From: a candidate division SR1 bacterium CG_4_9_14_3_um_filter_40_9
GTDB lineage: Bacteria; Patescibacteriota; Gracilibacteria; Absconditabacterales; Absconditicoccaceae
Assembly: GCA_002791215.1 (NCBI GenBank)
Contig: PFWQ01000008.1
Location: forward strand, 1 to 11,645
Length of the DNA: 11,645 nucleotides
Direction of reading: 5' to 3'
Shown in pieces: positions 1 to 7,870 of the stretch. Positions within the stretch are counted from its first letter, which is position 1. Each line of letters starts with the position of its first letter. The notes under the pieces are model-generated. The model saw only the letters and a list, made by a program, of their open reading frames with translations. It did not search any database and was not told the DNA's origin. A program made the translations under genes and the position numbers.

Positions 1-1637
1 TTCACTTCTTCCAAGAATATCGGATATAAGGTATATTTTCTGATATTGCTGATTTTTTTGACTCGTTTCTTATCATTCAATAAACATTTGTTCATCACAA
101 ATTCCTGCATCTGGCCAGCGTAATTCATCTCTACGAAAATCAATTTCTTAATCTGCTTTGCATGACTTTCCAAAAATTCATTCAACCTCATATCAAATGG
201 CTGAAATACCTTAATAACAATTAGTCAGTATATTGGGGTTTGTCAGATTTCTCAGGTTTTTTTCAGATTTTTCTGCTGGACAAAGTCTTCCAGCACATAT
301 CTATTCATTCCCCGTGTCACAAAAAAGATTTTCGCTTCAGGATTGATGATGTCGTAGCCATAAAAATTTTCATTGAATTCCTTTTGGACGAAGGTAGCTA
401 ATTTTTTGAATCTTTTCCCCATCATAAGTTTCTTGATCTCCGGATTTTCGTTGGTCGTTCATGATTCTTCGTGTTCATAAGAAGTAGCGATGAATTCCCC
501 ATTCTCAGTTCACGGTAGCACAACAGGAGAAATTCAGTCATTCGTCAATTTATATCTCAGGTAACTGTTAGTTGTTAGTTGTTCACTGTTAACTTGCTTG
601 CCACGCAAGATTGGTTCAGCTTTTAATGTGTTTTTATCTACAGAAATGTATCATTCAGAAAATTGTTTATCAGAAAGAAAGATGACAGGATGCTGATATT
701 GGTCAGATCGATTAAGCGCTTTTCAGATGAGATTATATCAATCTGGATAGGTAGATGGTGCGACTACGATAGGTAATGTATCTCCATAACTTGCATTCAA
801 AGCAAAATTAAGATCGCCTTGTCCGGTAAATGTCGGTGTCCCGGTGCTTGGACCATCGCGCTGGGCAAGGATATAGACTCATCCTAGTTCTGCTTGATTG
901 GAAAAAGCGATGCTTTCCGTCATCAGGGCGAATCCTCATCCGCTCGTTCCGCACATTGCTCTCTTGCCGGCAAATTTTGCGCCGAGCATGGTCAGGCTCA
1001 CAGATATTTCATCTTCACATTGAACGAAAGTCACTCTATGATCAGGAGCGATGACATCCATGAGTGATGAAGCAGGTGTCATAGGATAGGCGGAATAAAA
1101 ATTCATTCAGCTTTCCATAGCTCATTTGGCGATGATTTCATTCCCGAACATAAATGCTTTTTCCGGTCCGACATTAGCGGAAAGGTTTTCCACGCTAGCT
1201 TTGATATATTCATACCCTTTTGTTAAGCATTCTATATTAGTAGTGAGTACATCTCATTGGTACTTCCTTTCAAGTAAGGTTTTCCCTTCGTTGATATCGA
1301 TGCCGAGCAATTTCAACGCTGCGCCGAAGCAGAAGACGTTCTTGTATTTAGTTTTCTGATTCTTCACGTTATATTTTTTCTTGAGTTTGTAGATTTTCTC
1401 ATTCTTGGCGATGGAATAATCATCAAATGCGAAAAAATGATCGATTTTCTGAGTGATGAAATAATCCGTATCTGAGATATAGAGGAAGAAATCATTATTG
1501 TCCCCCTTGATGATAGAGGCATATTCCTTGTCACCTATGATGGTGTATCATTTTTTGGAGAGCAAATCTCCCAAGAGCATGCCCGAAGTATTTACTCCTG
1601 TTCATGCGGCCCCTGAGAAACCGATAGCAATTCTCAT
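1..1637 (-). CDS. 2-oxoacid:acceptor (ferredoxin) oxidoreductase, fused gamma-alpha subunit, partial
   Basis: Cytoplasmic subunit of the enzymes that oxidatively decarboxylate pyruvate, 2-oxoglutarate or related 2-oxoacids to acyl-CoA while reducing ferredoxin. Read with TGA as Gly, 545 complete codons are visible and the frame runs off the left edge. The start ATG is at 1637-1635 with no clear Shine-Dalgarno. Residues 1-155 are a short gamma domain opening with FSGAAGTGVNTSG and containing EYASIIKGDNN, the counterpart of the family's EYPSLIRGGHN. The alpha (pyrimidine-binding) domain follows: GNEIIAKGAMESG, YSAYPMTPASS, QCEDEISVSL, AMCGTSGGGFALMTES, QRDGPSTGTPT and QGDLNFALN. These are diagnostic of the KorA-like fused type. 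Sixteen in-frame TGAs are present; those in TSGGG and AKGA fall on conserved glycines. A heptamer repeat array lies inside the frame at 563-590. The TPP-binding beta subunit is expected to the left, outside the window. The substrate cannot be assigned from sequence. Confidence 0.9.
563..590. repeat. Heptamer tandem array inside the oxidoreductase gene
   Basis: Four consecutive 7-nt units read on the minus strand as AACAGTG, AACAACT, AACAACT, AACAGTT. They encode the NSEQLTTNS part of a linker between the alpha-domain core and the conserved KLTNDGISP segment. The total of 28 nt is not a multiple of three, yet the frame stays open on both sides. The same heptamer family recurs at 11107-11141. 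Confidence 0.8.
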
Positions 1638-1692
1638 TATATATAAGGTAATCAGATAAAATCTAGACATTTGCTACCCGCCATAAAGCTTG

Positions 1693-1770
1693 CCTGCCTT
1701 TGGCAGGGATGGGGTTGCAGCAACCTGGTCCGGCACTTGTCCCGCAGCATTGCGGGAGGACCAGACAACC
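1693..1770. repeat. Nested stem-loop element
   Basis: A GC-richer island in AT-rich surroundings. CCTGCC (1693-1698) pairs with GGCAGG (1702-1707). GGTTG (1713-1717) can pair with CAACC (1766-1770). CTGGTCC (1725-1731) pairs with GGACCAG (1758-1764), enclosing an unpaired octamer and a perfect 7-bp hairpin TCCCGCA/TGCGGGA (1740-1757). It could be a structured leader, a dispersed palindromic repeat or a small mobile element. I recognise no named RNA family. Confidence 0.6.
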
Positions 1771-1860
1771 AGATGTCACGAGTGAAACTATACCAAAAAC
1801 TTTTTTCAAAACAACAGCAAAATGAAAATCTTCTAACATATGTCAAAAAATCTATCTGAT

Positions 1861-1888
1861 TTTAGTCAATAGCATATGTGCTTATAAG
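1861..1888 (+). promoter_or_regulatory. Possible promoter for the GH3 pair
   Basis: TTTAGT (1861-1866) and TATAAG (1883-1888) are 16 nt apart, resembling weak -35 and -10 boxes about 105 nt before the first GH3 start. The match to the primary sigma consensus is modest, and AT-rich DNA yields such pairs by chance. Confidence 0.25.
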
Positions 1889-1944
1889 ATAGTCTTGCAA
1901 TCATTTGCTTGTTTCATAAAAACAATTACACGAAAAAAAAAGAC

Positions 1945-1983
1945 AGAATCTAAAATTCAGCATAGCATTTAGAATTTAAAATT
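1945..1983. repeat. 13-nt word repeat upstream of the first GH3 gene
   Basis: AGAATCTAAAATT (1945-1957) and AGAATTTAAAATT (1971-1983) differ at one base and are offset by exactly 26 nt, twice the unit length, with a degenerate unit between them. The array ends ten bases before the GH3 start codon, like the other word arrays placed just before genes here. Confidence 0.5.
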
Positions 1984-1992
1984 TTCTTATTC

Positions 1993-3525
1993 ATGCCAAA
2001 TCGTTTGGTCAACAAATTCATCAAAACATATTTTATACTCAAAGCTAATTTTCATAAAACAGCTTTTGCTGATCAAGAAAAAATAGCGATGGACTTAATC
2101 AAAAAGTGCAAAAACACCATCTTCGGCAAAAAATACGGATTTGAATATATCCGCTCCATCAAGGATTTCCAAAATCAGATCCCTATTCATCACTATAAGG
2201 ACTTTGAACAACGGATACTCTATATGCTCAAAGGAGAGAAAAACGTCACCTATCCTGGCAAGATTGACCGGTTTGCTACTTCATCATGAACGACCTGAGG
2301 AGAATCCAAATACATCCCCGTCACCAAAGAATGATTGAAGAAATCACATATGAAATGATGAGCCGAAGCACTCAATTTTTTCTGTAAAAACAACCCCAGA
2401 AGCCAATTTCTCACCTGAAAAGGGTTAGTCATCGGCTGATGATTTTCTGCTAATCCGTATACGGGCGAAGAGAACGTCTGATTCATTTCGGCCATTCTCC
2501 AGAAGAACACTCCGCGAGTCATCAAAAAACTTATCAAAGAACCGCAGGATGATATCGCCTATATCGATAATCGGGAAGAAAAGGTAAAATTAGTCATCGA
2601 GAGAACTGCCCATCAGAATATCACCTTCATCAACGGACAGCCTGGCTGGCTTTTGAATTTCCTCTATAAGACTTTGGAATATACGAAGAAAGAGAACATC
2701 CTTGAAGTCTGGCCGAATCTAGAACTATTTTTCCGATGAGGGCTTCCAATCGATTTATATAAATCGCAATTTACAAAATTGATCCCATCAGTAAAGATGA
2801 AATATTATCAAGGATACAATGCCTCCGAATGATTCTTCGGTGTCCAGGATAAAAATTTCGCAGACGATATGCTACTATTGATCAATCATGGAACATTCTA
2901 CGAATTCATCCCATTCGAAGAATACGGAAAAGAGAATCCGAAAGTTCTTACCTTAAAAGACATCGAAGCAGGGGAAGAATATATCATACTTCTCACGACA
3001 TGTTCATGATTGCGAAGATATGTGATAGGCGACGTGATAAAATTCACGAGCATCAAACCGCGGAGGATTCAGGTTGCAGGTAGAACCAAATATTTCATCG
3101 ATATGCTCGGTGAGCGTGTATATCTGGAACACGTAGAAAAAGCCATTCTGCAGACGAGTAAACTTACCAATACCGTCATCACCGATTATACCGTATGACC
3201 GAAAGTCTATGAATGAGGAGAAGTGAGAGGTGCTCATGAATGGGTTATAGAATTCGTCAAAGAACCTGAGGACGCTGAACAGTTTGCAAAAATTCTTGAT
3301 CAGGAACTCGGCAAGATAAATAATTATTATTTTGACGAAAGGCACGACACCAAGGTAATCGGGATGCCGATAGTGCATGTAGTTCCGCAAGGCACATTCT
3401 ACAATCGATTCAAATCCAAAAATAAATTAGGCTGACAGCACAAGGTTCCTAAGCTCTCCAATGATAGGGTAGTTTTAGATGACTTACTATCCATAATCGA
3501 TGATAAGAATACGGGAAAAGATTAA
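1993..3525 (+). CDS. GH3-family acyl-adenylate/acyl-transfer enzyme, copy 1
   Basis: A 510-residue member of the GH3 family, related to the ANL adenylate-forming enzymes. Plant GH3 proteins adenylate a carboxylic acid such as jasmonate, indole acetate or benzoates and join it to an amino acid; bacterial members have no settled substrate. With TGA as Gly the frame shows the ATP-binding loop TSSGTTGGESKYIP (residues 96-109), YNASEGFFG (275-283), LINHGTFYEFIPFEE (about 296-310), RYVIGDVIKF (342-351) and the hinge segment AGRTKYFIDMLGE. Length fits bacterial GH3 proteins (about 500 residues). Fifteen TGAs occur, including the Gly of SGTT, the Gly of NASEG and two TGA-TGA doublets. The start ATG has context TTCATG and no Shine-Dalgarno. 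It is followed at once by a paralogue, so the pair is probably one transcript. The family call is firm; the substrate is unknown. Confidence 0.88.
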
Positions 3526-5248
3526 AAATTTTTTCAGAAGACTTTATAAGTATCTTTTCAAAAAAAGCATTTTTTCCTATGGGCAGAAAAAACTCATTTC
3601 GCATATCATCCAGAAATATCAGAATATCGATTATGAAGAAAAGATAGGAGGAGAGGAGTCTATGTCGTATTATACGAGAGGATTTATGGCGACGCTTTTG
3701 GAGACGAAAACCTTCAATTACATATTTTCATGATATCTCAAAAATTTCGTTTATCCAGGTATTTTGACCAACATCAAAGAAGCGGTGATTATCCAAAAAA
3801 ATATCCTGAAACATATCATAGAAGAAATCAAATATACTGAATTCGCAAAATCCTATCATTTGGATGTCGGCATGGATGACATATATAAGGAGTATATTGG
3901 AAAAGTTCCAATAGTGAATTACGAAGAATTCCAGAAATGGATCGAGAAAGCGAAAAAGAATCCAGATGTCCTCTGGCCGTGAAAGATTACGAAATTTTCC
4001 GCATCCGCATGAACGACGAGCAGAAAGAAAAACATCCCTGTCACTGATGAAATTCTTGAATCTACATCCAAAGCAGGCTTGGATATGCTCGCTACCTACG
4101 TCATGAGACATCCCAGCACCGACATCTTTTCCTGATATTATCGGCCATTAGTCTGAACTATCCAAGAACAATTTGAAGATGGAAGCATCATGTCGGATAT
4201 GTCAGCTTTATTGGTTTTAGATAGAAATTCCACTCTGCAGAATAAATATAAATATCAGATAGAGATGCTCCTAGAACCCAATCGATACAAAAAAAGAGAG
4301 CTATTTCTCAAGCACATGGACCCCAAAGAGAAGACCATCATGGTCGGAGTGACAAGTCGGGTAGATGAAATGTTGCGCTACATCCAAGAGCAAGATTCCA
4401 AAAAATTTACCACCTTCATAAAAAATTTGTCCCTGGTCATCCGAGGATGAGTGAGCGCCAAACCTTATATCAAATTTTTCAACGAACATAAGATCCATAA
4501 TATCGGTGTTTATAATACCTCCGAAGGATGCTTTGGATATCAGGACGTCATAAATTACAGCAATGATGAAGCGCAGGCGCCATATCAATTATTAGTCAAT
4601 CATGGAAGCTTCTACGAATTCATTCCTTTCACGAGCGACAACTTCGAAAACGGAGAACTCAAATCAAATTCAACAATCAAGCCACTCCGAGAAATCACAC
4701 AAGCAGACATAGATAAGAAAACAAAATTCGCCTTGGTCATTACGACTAATGCATGATTATTCCGCTACCTGCTCGGTGATGTAATCCGTTTCGTGGACAA
4801 AGAATGGAGATTTGAAATCGTAGGCAGGACCAAGCAATGCATCAATCTTAAAGGAGAAGAACTCATGGAAGATTATATCAATTCCGCTCTGTATCAGATC
4901 AACGAAAAATATTCCACTGATTTCAAGAACTATACCATCTGACCAGATTCAGAAGACCAGCCGACTTGTCACGAATGGATACTCGAATGAGATTTGCCGA
5001 CAGACATAGATCAAGAAAAATTGATACACGAGATCGATAAGATTCTCCAAAAAATAAATGCTGACTATGAAGCGAAACGTACCAATGATATCCTTTTGAA
5101 ATTACCGAAAATCACCTTCGTTCCCAAGTGAACATTCACCAGGCGATTGAAGTCCAACAAAAAACTTTGAGGCCAATATAAGATTCCAAAATTAGCCGAT
5201 CACAAAACCTATATCAATGAAATACTTTCTCTGAATAGTAAAACGTAG
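3500..5248 (+). CDS. GH3-family acyl-adenylate/acyl-transfer enzyme, copy 2
   Basis: A second, strongly diverged GH3 paralogue of 582 residues from ATG 3500. Motifs align with copy 1: SASAGTTSRKKNIP (residues 167-180) for the ATP loop, YNTSEGCFGYQD (338-349), LVNHGSFYEFIPF, FRYLLGDVIRF and VGRTKQCINLKGEEL. The loop differs, with SAGTTSRK against SSGTTGGE, so nucleotide or acyl handling may differ. Eleven in-frame TGAs include the Gly of AGTT. The start is uncertain. ATG 3500 overlaps copy 1 by 26 nt in another frame and adds a basic, aromatic N-terminus (about 54 residues) absent from copy 1. ATG 3662 follows a good Shine-Dalgarno (AGGAGG at 3646-3651, then AGAGGAG at 3652-3658) and gives a more typical 528 residues. 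I kept the longer frame because it is open throughout. It may act with copy 1 as a heteromer or on a related substrate (inference). Confidence 0.82.
3646..3661 (+). promoter_or_regulatory. Strong Shine-Dalgarno-like site before internal ATG 3662
   Basis: AGGAGG (3646-3651) lies 10 nt, and AGAGGAG (3652-3658) 3 nt, before ATG 3662, within the copy-2 GH3 frame. It is the only good anti-16S match next to an in-frame ATG that I see here, so it may decide the true start. It could also be chance Gly/Glu codons (GGA GGA GAG GAG). Confidence 0.4.
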
Positions 5249-5252
5249 TTGC

Positions 5253-5284
5253 ATTAAAAGATTAAAACATTAAAAGATTAAAAT
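5253..5284. repeat. Octamer tandem array (ATTAAAAN)
   Basis: Four consecutive 8-nt units, ATTAAAAG, ATTAAAAC, ATTAAAAG, ATTAAAAT, begin four bases after the stop codon of the second GH3 gene. Only the last base varies between units. Confidence 0.8.
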
Positions 5285-5295
5285 ATTCAGGAATT

Positions 5296-5327
5296 ATTTT
5301 TCTAATTTTTTATTTTTCTAATTTTTT
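5296..5327. repeat. Exact 16-nt tandem duplication before glyA
   Basis: ATTTTTCTAATTTTTT occurs twice back to back (5296-5311 and 5312-5327). It can also be read as alternating octamers ATTTTTCT and AATTTTTT. The array ends six bases before the glyA start codon, so it lies in the glyA leader, where a Shine-Dalgarno would be expected but none is seen. Confidence 0.85.
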
Positions 5328-5333
5328 AATTTC

Positions 5334-6614
5334 ATGAGTTATATTCAGAAAGTAGATGAAAAAATCTACGCGGCAATTCTTGCCGAACAGAAAAGACAAT
5401 CAGAATGAATGGAACTTATCGCCAGCGAAAACTATCAATCGCCTGCCGTGCTTGAAGCGCAGAGCAGTCATTTTGCGAATAAATATTCCGAAGGATTCCC
5501 TGGTCGCAGATATTATGGATGACAAGAAAACACTGATATCATAGAACAACTTGCTATCGACAGAGCCAAGGAAATTTTCCATGCTGACCACGCCAATGTA
5601 CAAGCATTGAGTTGAGCTGCAGCAAATCTTTGCGTCTATTCAGCATTGATGCAACCAGGCGATTCGATTCTCTGAATGGATCTCACGCATGGTGGCCACC
5701 TTACACATTGAGCGCCAGTGACATTCATTTCCAAAGTATTCAATTTTCACAGATATAAGACCTTGCCAGATGGAAAGGTAGATTTCGATCAAGTGCGTGC
5801 GCTCGCTCATGAGCACAAACCGAAGATAATTTTGGCAGGATTTTCTGCGTACTCCAGAGAACTTGAATACGAAAAATTCGCAGAGATAGCAAAAGAAGTC
5901 GGAGCGATTCTCTTCGCAGATATGTCGCACATCGGAGGATTAATCGCCGCAGGCGTACTCAGAAATCCACTCGATTACGGATTCCATGTCATGATGACGA
6001 CGACGCACAAATCTCTCAGAGGACCGAGAGGAGCCTTGATTCTCAGTAAATGAATCGTTTCCAATCCGCTCAAAAAACCAGAAGATACGATAGAGAATAT
6101 CCCTACCAGAATCGATAGAGCAGTCTTCCCTGGTATGCAAGGCGGTCCGCACATGAATACCATCTGCGCCATCGCTGTAGCGCTCAAGGAAGCGCAAAGT
6201 CCCCAGTTCAAAGCATATGCTCAGCAGGTGCTAAAAAACGCCAAAGTAATGGCAGAGGAACTCGTCACTCGTAACTATAAACTCGTCACTGGAGGTACCG
6301 ACAATCATATGGTGATTTTGGATTTCACAGGAACAGATTTAGATGGTTCAGTGGCAGAAAAGACATTGGACAAAATCTGAATCTCAACGTCCAAATCAAC
6401 TATCCCAGACGATCCGAATCCGCCATTCAGGCCATCAGGATTGAGGATCTGATTGCCAGCGATGACGACCAGAGGAGTCAAAGAAGAAGATACACGCAAA
6501 ATCATCAATTTCATCGATCAGGCATTCAAAAATAAGGACAATGAAGAAGTTCTCGCTGGATTAAAAAATGAAGTGAAAGAGTTCTGCAAGGCATTCCCCG
6601 TTCCAGGAATTTAA
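5334..6614 (+). CDS. glyA: Serine hydroxymethyltransferase
   Basis: Cytosolic PLP enzyme that interconverts serine plus tetrahydrofolate with glycine plus 5,10-methylene-tetrahydrofolate, the main source of one-carbon units. The 426-residue product has the usual bacterial length and aligns end to end with E. coli GlyA from memory: ELIASENY (27-34), [14 protein letters not shown] (50-63), [21 protein letters not shown] (117-126), [25 protein letters not shown], the PLP-lysine motif [12 protein letters not shown] with K226, [10 protein letters not shown] and RPSGLRIG near the C-terminus. Eight in-frame TGAs are read as Gly. Those at residues 63, 94, 114, 126 and 240 and in RIG fall on positions that are Gly in E. 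coli, which makes this gene the best internal proof of code 25. The start ATG has context TTCATG after the 16-nt repeat. A palindromic element begins at the stop codon. The enzyme appears intact, with catalytic residues present. Confidence 0.97.
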
Positions 6615-6776
6615 AAAAACCCCCTAAATCCCCCTCTGAGGGGGACTTCAAACCTCCCGACCTCCCCCGAACCGTCGGGGTCGGCCACCCTCCTTATCAG
6701 GAGGGAAAATTAATGATTGTCTCCTGATAAGGAGAAGGGGCCCCACGAGCGTGGGGTAAAGGTTTGTTTTTTAAAA
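6611..6776. repeat. Dense palindromic intergenic element
   Basis: This GC-rich block starts at the glyA stop and is almost entirely hairpins: CCCCCT/AGGGGG (6630-6644), CCCCGA/TCGGGG (6665-6680), CCCTCCT/AGGAGGG (6688-6705), TCTCCT/AGGAGA (6720-6735) and CCCCAC/GTGGGG (6741-6756). CTCCTTATCAGGAG (6690-6703) and CTCCTGATAAGGAG (6721-6734) are exact reverse complements. Outer matches are CAAACCT (6649-6655) with AGGTTTG (6760-6766), and an A-run (6613-6619) with a T-run (6767-6772). It resembles the C/G-block palindromic repeats scattered between genes in many bacteria, or a MITE-like unit. It could also terminate glyA transcription. Confidence 0.7.
6741..6772 (+). terminator. Possible intrinsic terminator of glyA
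   Basis: The 6-bp hairpin CCCCAC-GAGC-GTGGGG (6741-6756) is followed, after ten bases, by six T (6767-6772). The gap to the T-run is long for a classic intrinsic terminator, so this is only plausible. It forms the last hairpin of the palindromic element. Confidence 0.35.
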
Positions 6777-6836
6777 AAAGAAAAAAGGCCCAGCCGGCGA
6801 GGCGATAAAAAAAGATATTTTATAAATAAATGTCAC

Positions 6837-6864
6837 TTGTTATTTTCCAGAAACTATATATAGT
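6837..6864 (+). promoter_or_regulatory. Promoter-like pair before the candidate RNA region
   Basis: TTGTTA (6837-6842) and TATAGT (6859-6864) are 16 nt apart. The second box lies in a perfect 12-nt palindrome, ACTATATATAGT (6853-6864). Transcription from here would start near 6871 and run to the terminator at 7192-7246. A related TATATATAG occurs at 7169-7177. Confidence 0.35.
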
Positions 6865-7246
6865 GCAAATGTGATTAATAAAACGTTCTTTGGCATCATG
6901 TGTTAAAAAAGTCCTTCACAAAGAGGTTACATATCGCAGTTTACTGGTATGTGCCCGAAGGAGTATCTTTGACAAAATTCCCGGTATTGAGCAATCAAAC
7001 CGGACTTTATGCAAAAAACAGGCACGTCGTCCAGATAGCTCGCCACATCTGTTCTGACCATCTTGAAGAAGATACAAAGAACTGGGCAACCAGAGAAACG
7101 CTAATCGACTCTAGCCCCAAGAATCACTTATTAAAAAAGCGGGAATTCCGCTCGGCTTAGCTTTCATGTATATATAGCAAACCAAAAACACGGGAGTTAA
7201 CGAGTTCGCTGTGGTTTATCCACGCCAGCTTGTTCTCCCCTTTTTT
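6865..7246 (+). ncRNA. Candidate structured RNA gene of unknown family
   Basis: About 380 nt with no convincing protein, bounded by a promoter-like pair on the left and a strong intrinsic terminator on the right. Hairpins are visible, such as CCGGT/ACCGG around 6981-7003, AGCGG/CCGCT (7138-7152) and the long terminal stem. The length suits tmRNA or RNase P RNA, but I could not find the conserved signatures of those, nor of 4.5S/SRP RNA or a tRNA T-arm. The GTG-initiated frame 6900-7160 (86 codons) has no TGA codon, no ATG and no family resemblance; it remains a weak alternative. The assignment is an inference from the boundaries. Confidence 0.3.
7192..7246 (+). terminator. Strong intrinsic terminator
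   Basis: A long interrupted stem: GGGAG (7192-7196) pairs with CTCCC (7235-7239), AACGA (7199-7203) with TTGTT (7230-7234) including a G-T pair, GCTG (7208-7211) with CAGC (7226-7229), and TGG/CCA closes a TTTAT loop. It is followed by C and six T (7241-7246). No protein gene ends nearby on the plus strand, so it should end an RNA transcribed from the left. Confidence 0.7.
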
Positions 7247-7269
7247 CTTTCTTGCAGTTTGAACATAGC

Positions 7270-7297
7270 TTGTATTTCCCACTGAAATTCCTATACA
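7270..7297 (+). promoter_or_regulatory. Promoter of the winged-helix gene
   Basis: TTGTAT (7270-7275) and TATACA (7292-7297, continuing AT) are 16 nt apart, just after the terminator and 30 nt before the start codon. The -35 match is weak and the -10 match is good. The position between a terminator and a gene supports it. Confidence 0.5.
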
Positions 7298-7327
7298 ATA
7301 GAAGAATTTATTTCAGATTCCTTTTCT

Positions 7328-7867
7328 ATGAATCTAGAGAAACTCTTCGGAAGCAAAACCAAAGTCGATATCCTCAAATACCTTCTTTTCAGAAGACAAG
7401 GAGTTTCTATGAGAGCGCTGGAAGCGGAACTCAATCGGACTTTTCCTGCAATCAAAAAACAGATAGATTCCCTCAACGAAGCAGAAGTCATCGACGTGAA
7501 TAAGGAAGGACAGTGACGGGCAATCATGATCAAACCCGATTTTCACGAAAAGATCAAAGATGTTTTCTTCTATTGTCTCAAGCAGGATTTAGTGAATCTA
7601 TTCAACACCTATGAAGTCGTCATCGATAAATATTATTTCGGGAAGAAATTCGGAATGAATCTCGATATGGATCTTGTCATCATCTACAAGAATTGCGACA
7701 AGGCGCTTACCGACAAAATCAAAGAAGAGATAAACAATATATTCAGGAATTACTTCATCGAGCTCGTATCGCTCGTATTCATGCCATCTGATGAACGGGA
7801 AAAGCGCGAGAGATTGGCAGATAGATTCGTACTTCAGATCATGAGAAGTTTACCGACACCTAAATAA
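7328..7867 (+). CDS. Winged-helix regulator with degenerate nucleotidyltransferase-like domain
   Basis: A 179-residue protein. Residues 1-66 form a winged helix-turn-helix (EKLFGSKTKVDILKYLLFRR, then SMRALEAELNRTFPAIKKQI as the recognition region), typical of ArsR/MarR-like DNA-binding modules. From about residue 85 the segment YYFGKKFGMNLDMDLVIIY (102-120) resembles the nucleotidyltransferase pattern GS-x(n)-D-x-D: the D-M-D pair is kept (113-115) but the GS is replaced by GK. Fusions of wHTH with nucleotidyltransferase-fold domains are known in small-genome bacteria and archaea, usually of unknown function. One TGA (7514-7516) encodes Gly63 in the wing (GQGRA); without recoding the gene would split in two. 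It has its own promoter and is followed by a REP-like inverted repeat. The DNA-binding role is well supported; the role of the C-terminal domain is inference. Confidence 0.75.
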
Positions 7868-7870
7868 AAA

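Larger units (their letters stand above)
1638..1992. other. Divergent intergenic region
   Basis: This 355-nt gap separates the leftward oxidoreductase gene from the rightward GH3 pair, so it must hold promoters for both directions. I see a nested stem-loop element (1693-1770), a weak rightward promoter-like pair (1861-1888), an A-run (1933-1941) and a 13-nt word repeated before the GH3 start. A short open frame across 1671-1859 resembles no family and overlaps the hairpins, so I do not call it a gene. Confidence 0.6.

Noticed and set aside
830..1359. Plus-strand open frames across the left part
   Set aside because: They lie opposite the clearly recognised 2-oxoacid oxidoreductase gene and have no family features.
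1693..1770. tRNA gene
   Set aside because: Stems are present but there is no T-arm GGTTCRA motif, no cloverleaf spacing and no acceptor stem of proper layout.
3004..3390. 128-codon minus-strand open frame
   Set aside because: Antisense shadow of the first GH3 gene; no family resemblance.
5253..5327. CRISPR array
   Set aside because: Units are 8-16 nt, contiguous and without spacers; no cas genes are present.
1993..6614. Apparent run of frameshifted or nonsense-mutated pseudogenes (short ORFs broken by TGA)
   Set aside because: All breaks are TGA in one unchanged frame and fall on family glycines; with TGA as Gly the genes are intact, so decay is not needed.
6900..7160. GTG-initiated 86-codon open frame
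   Set aside because: No ATG, no in-frame TGA, no recognisable family, few Gly; lies between a promoter-like pair and a terminator with stems. Kept only as a weak alternative to an RNA gene.
6865..7246. tmRNA, RNase P RNA or SRP RNA
   Set aside because: I looked on both strands for the tmRNA tRNA-like ends and tag, the RNase P core motifs and the SRP apical loop, and found none convincingly.
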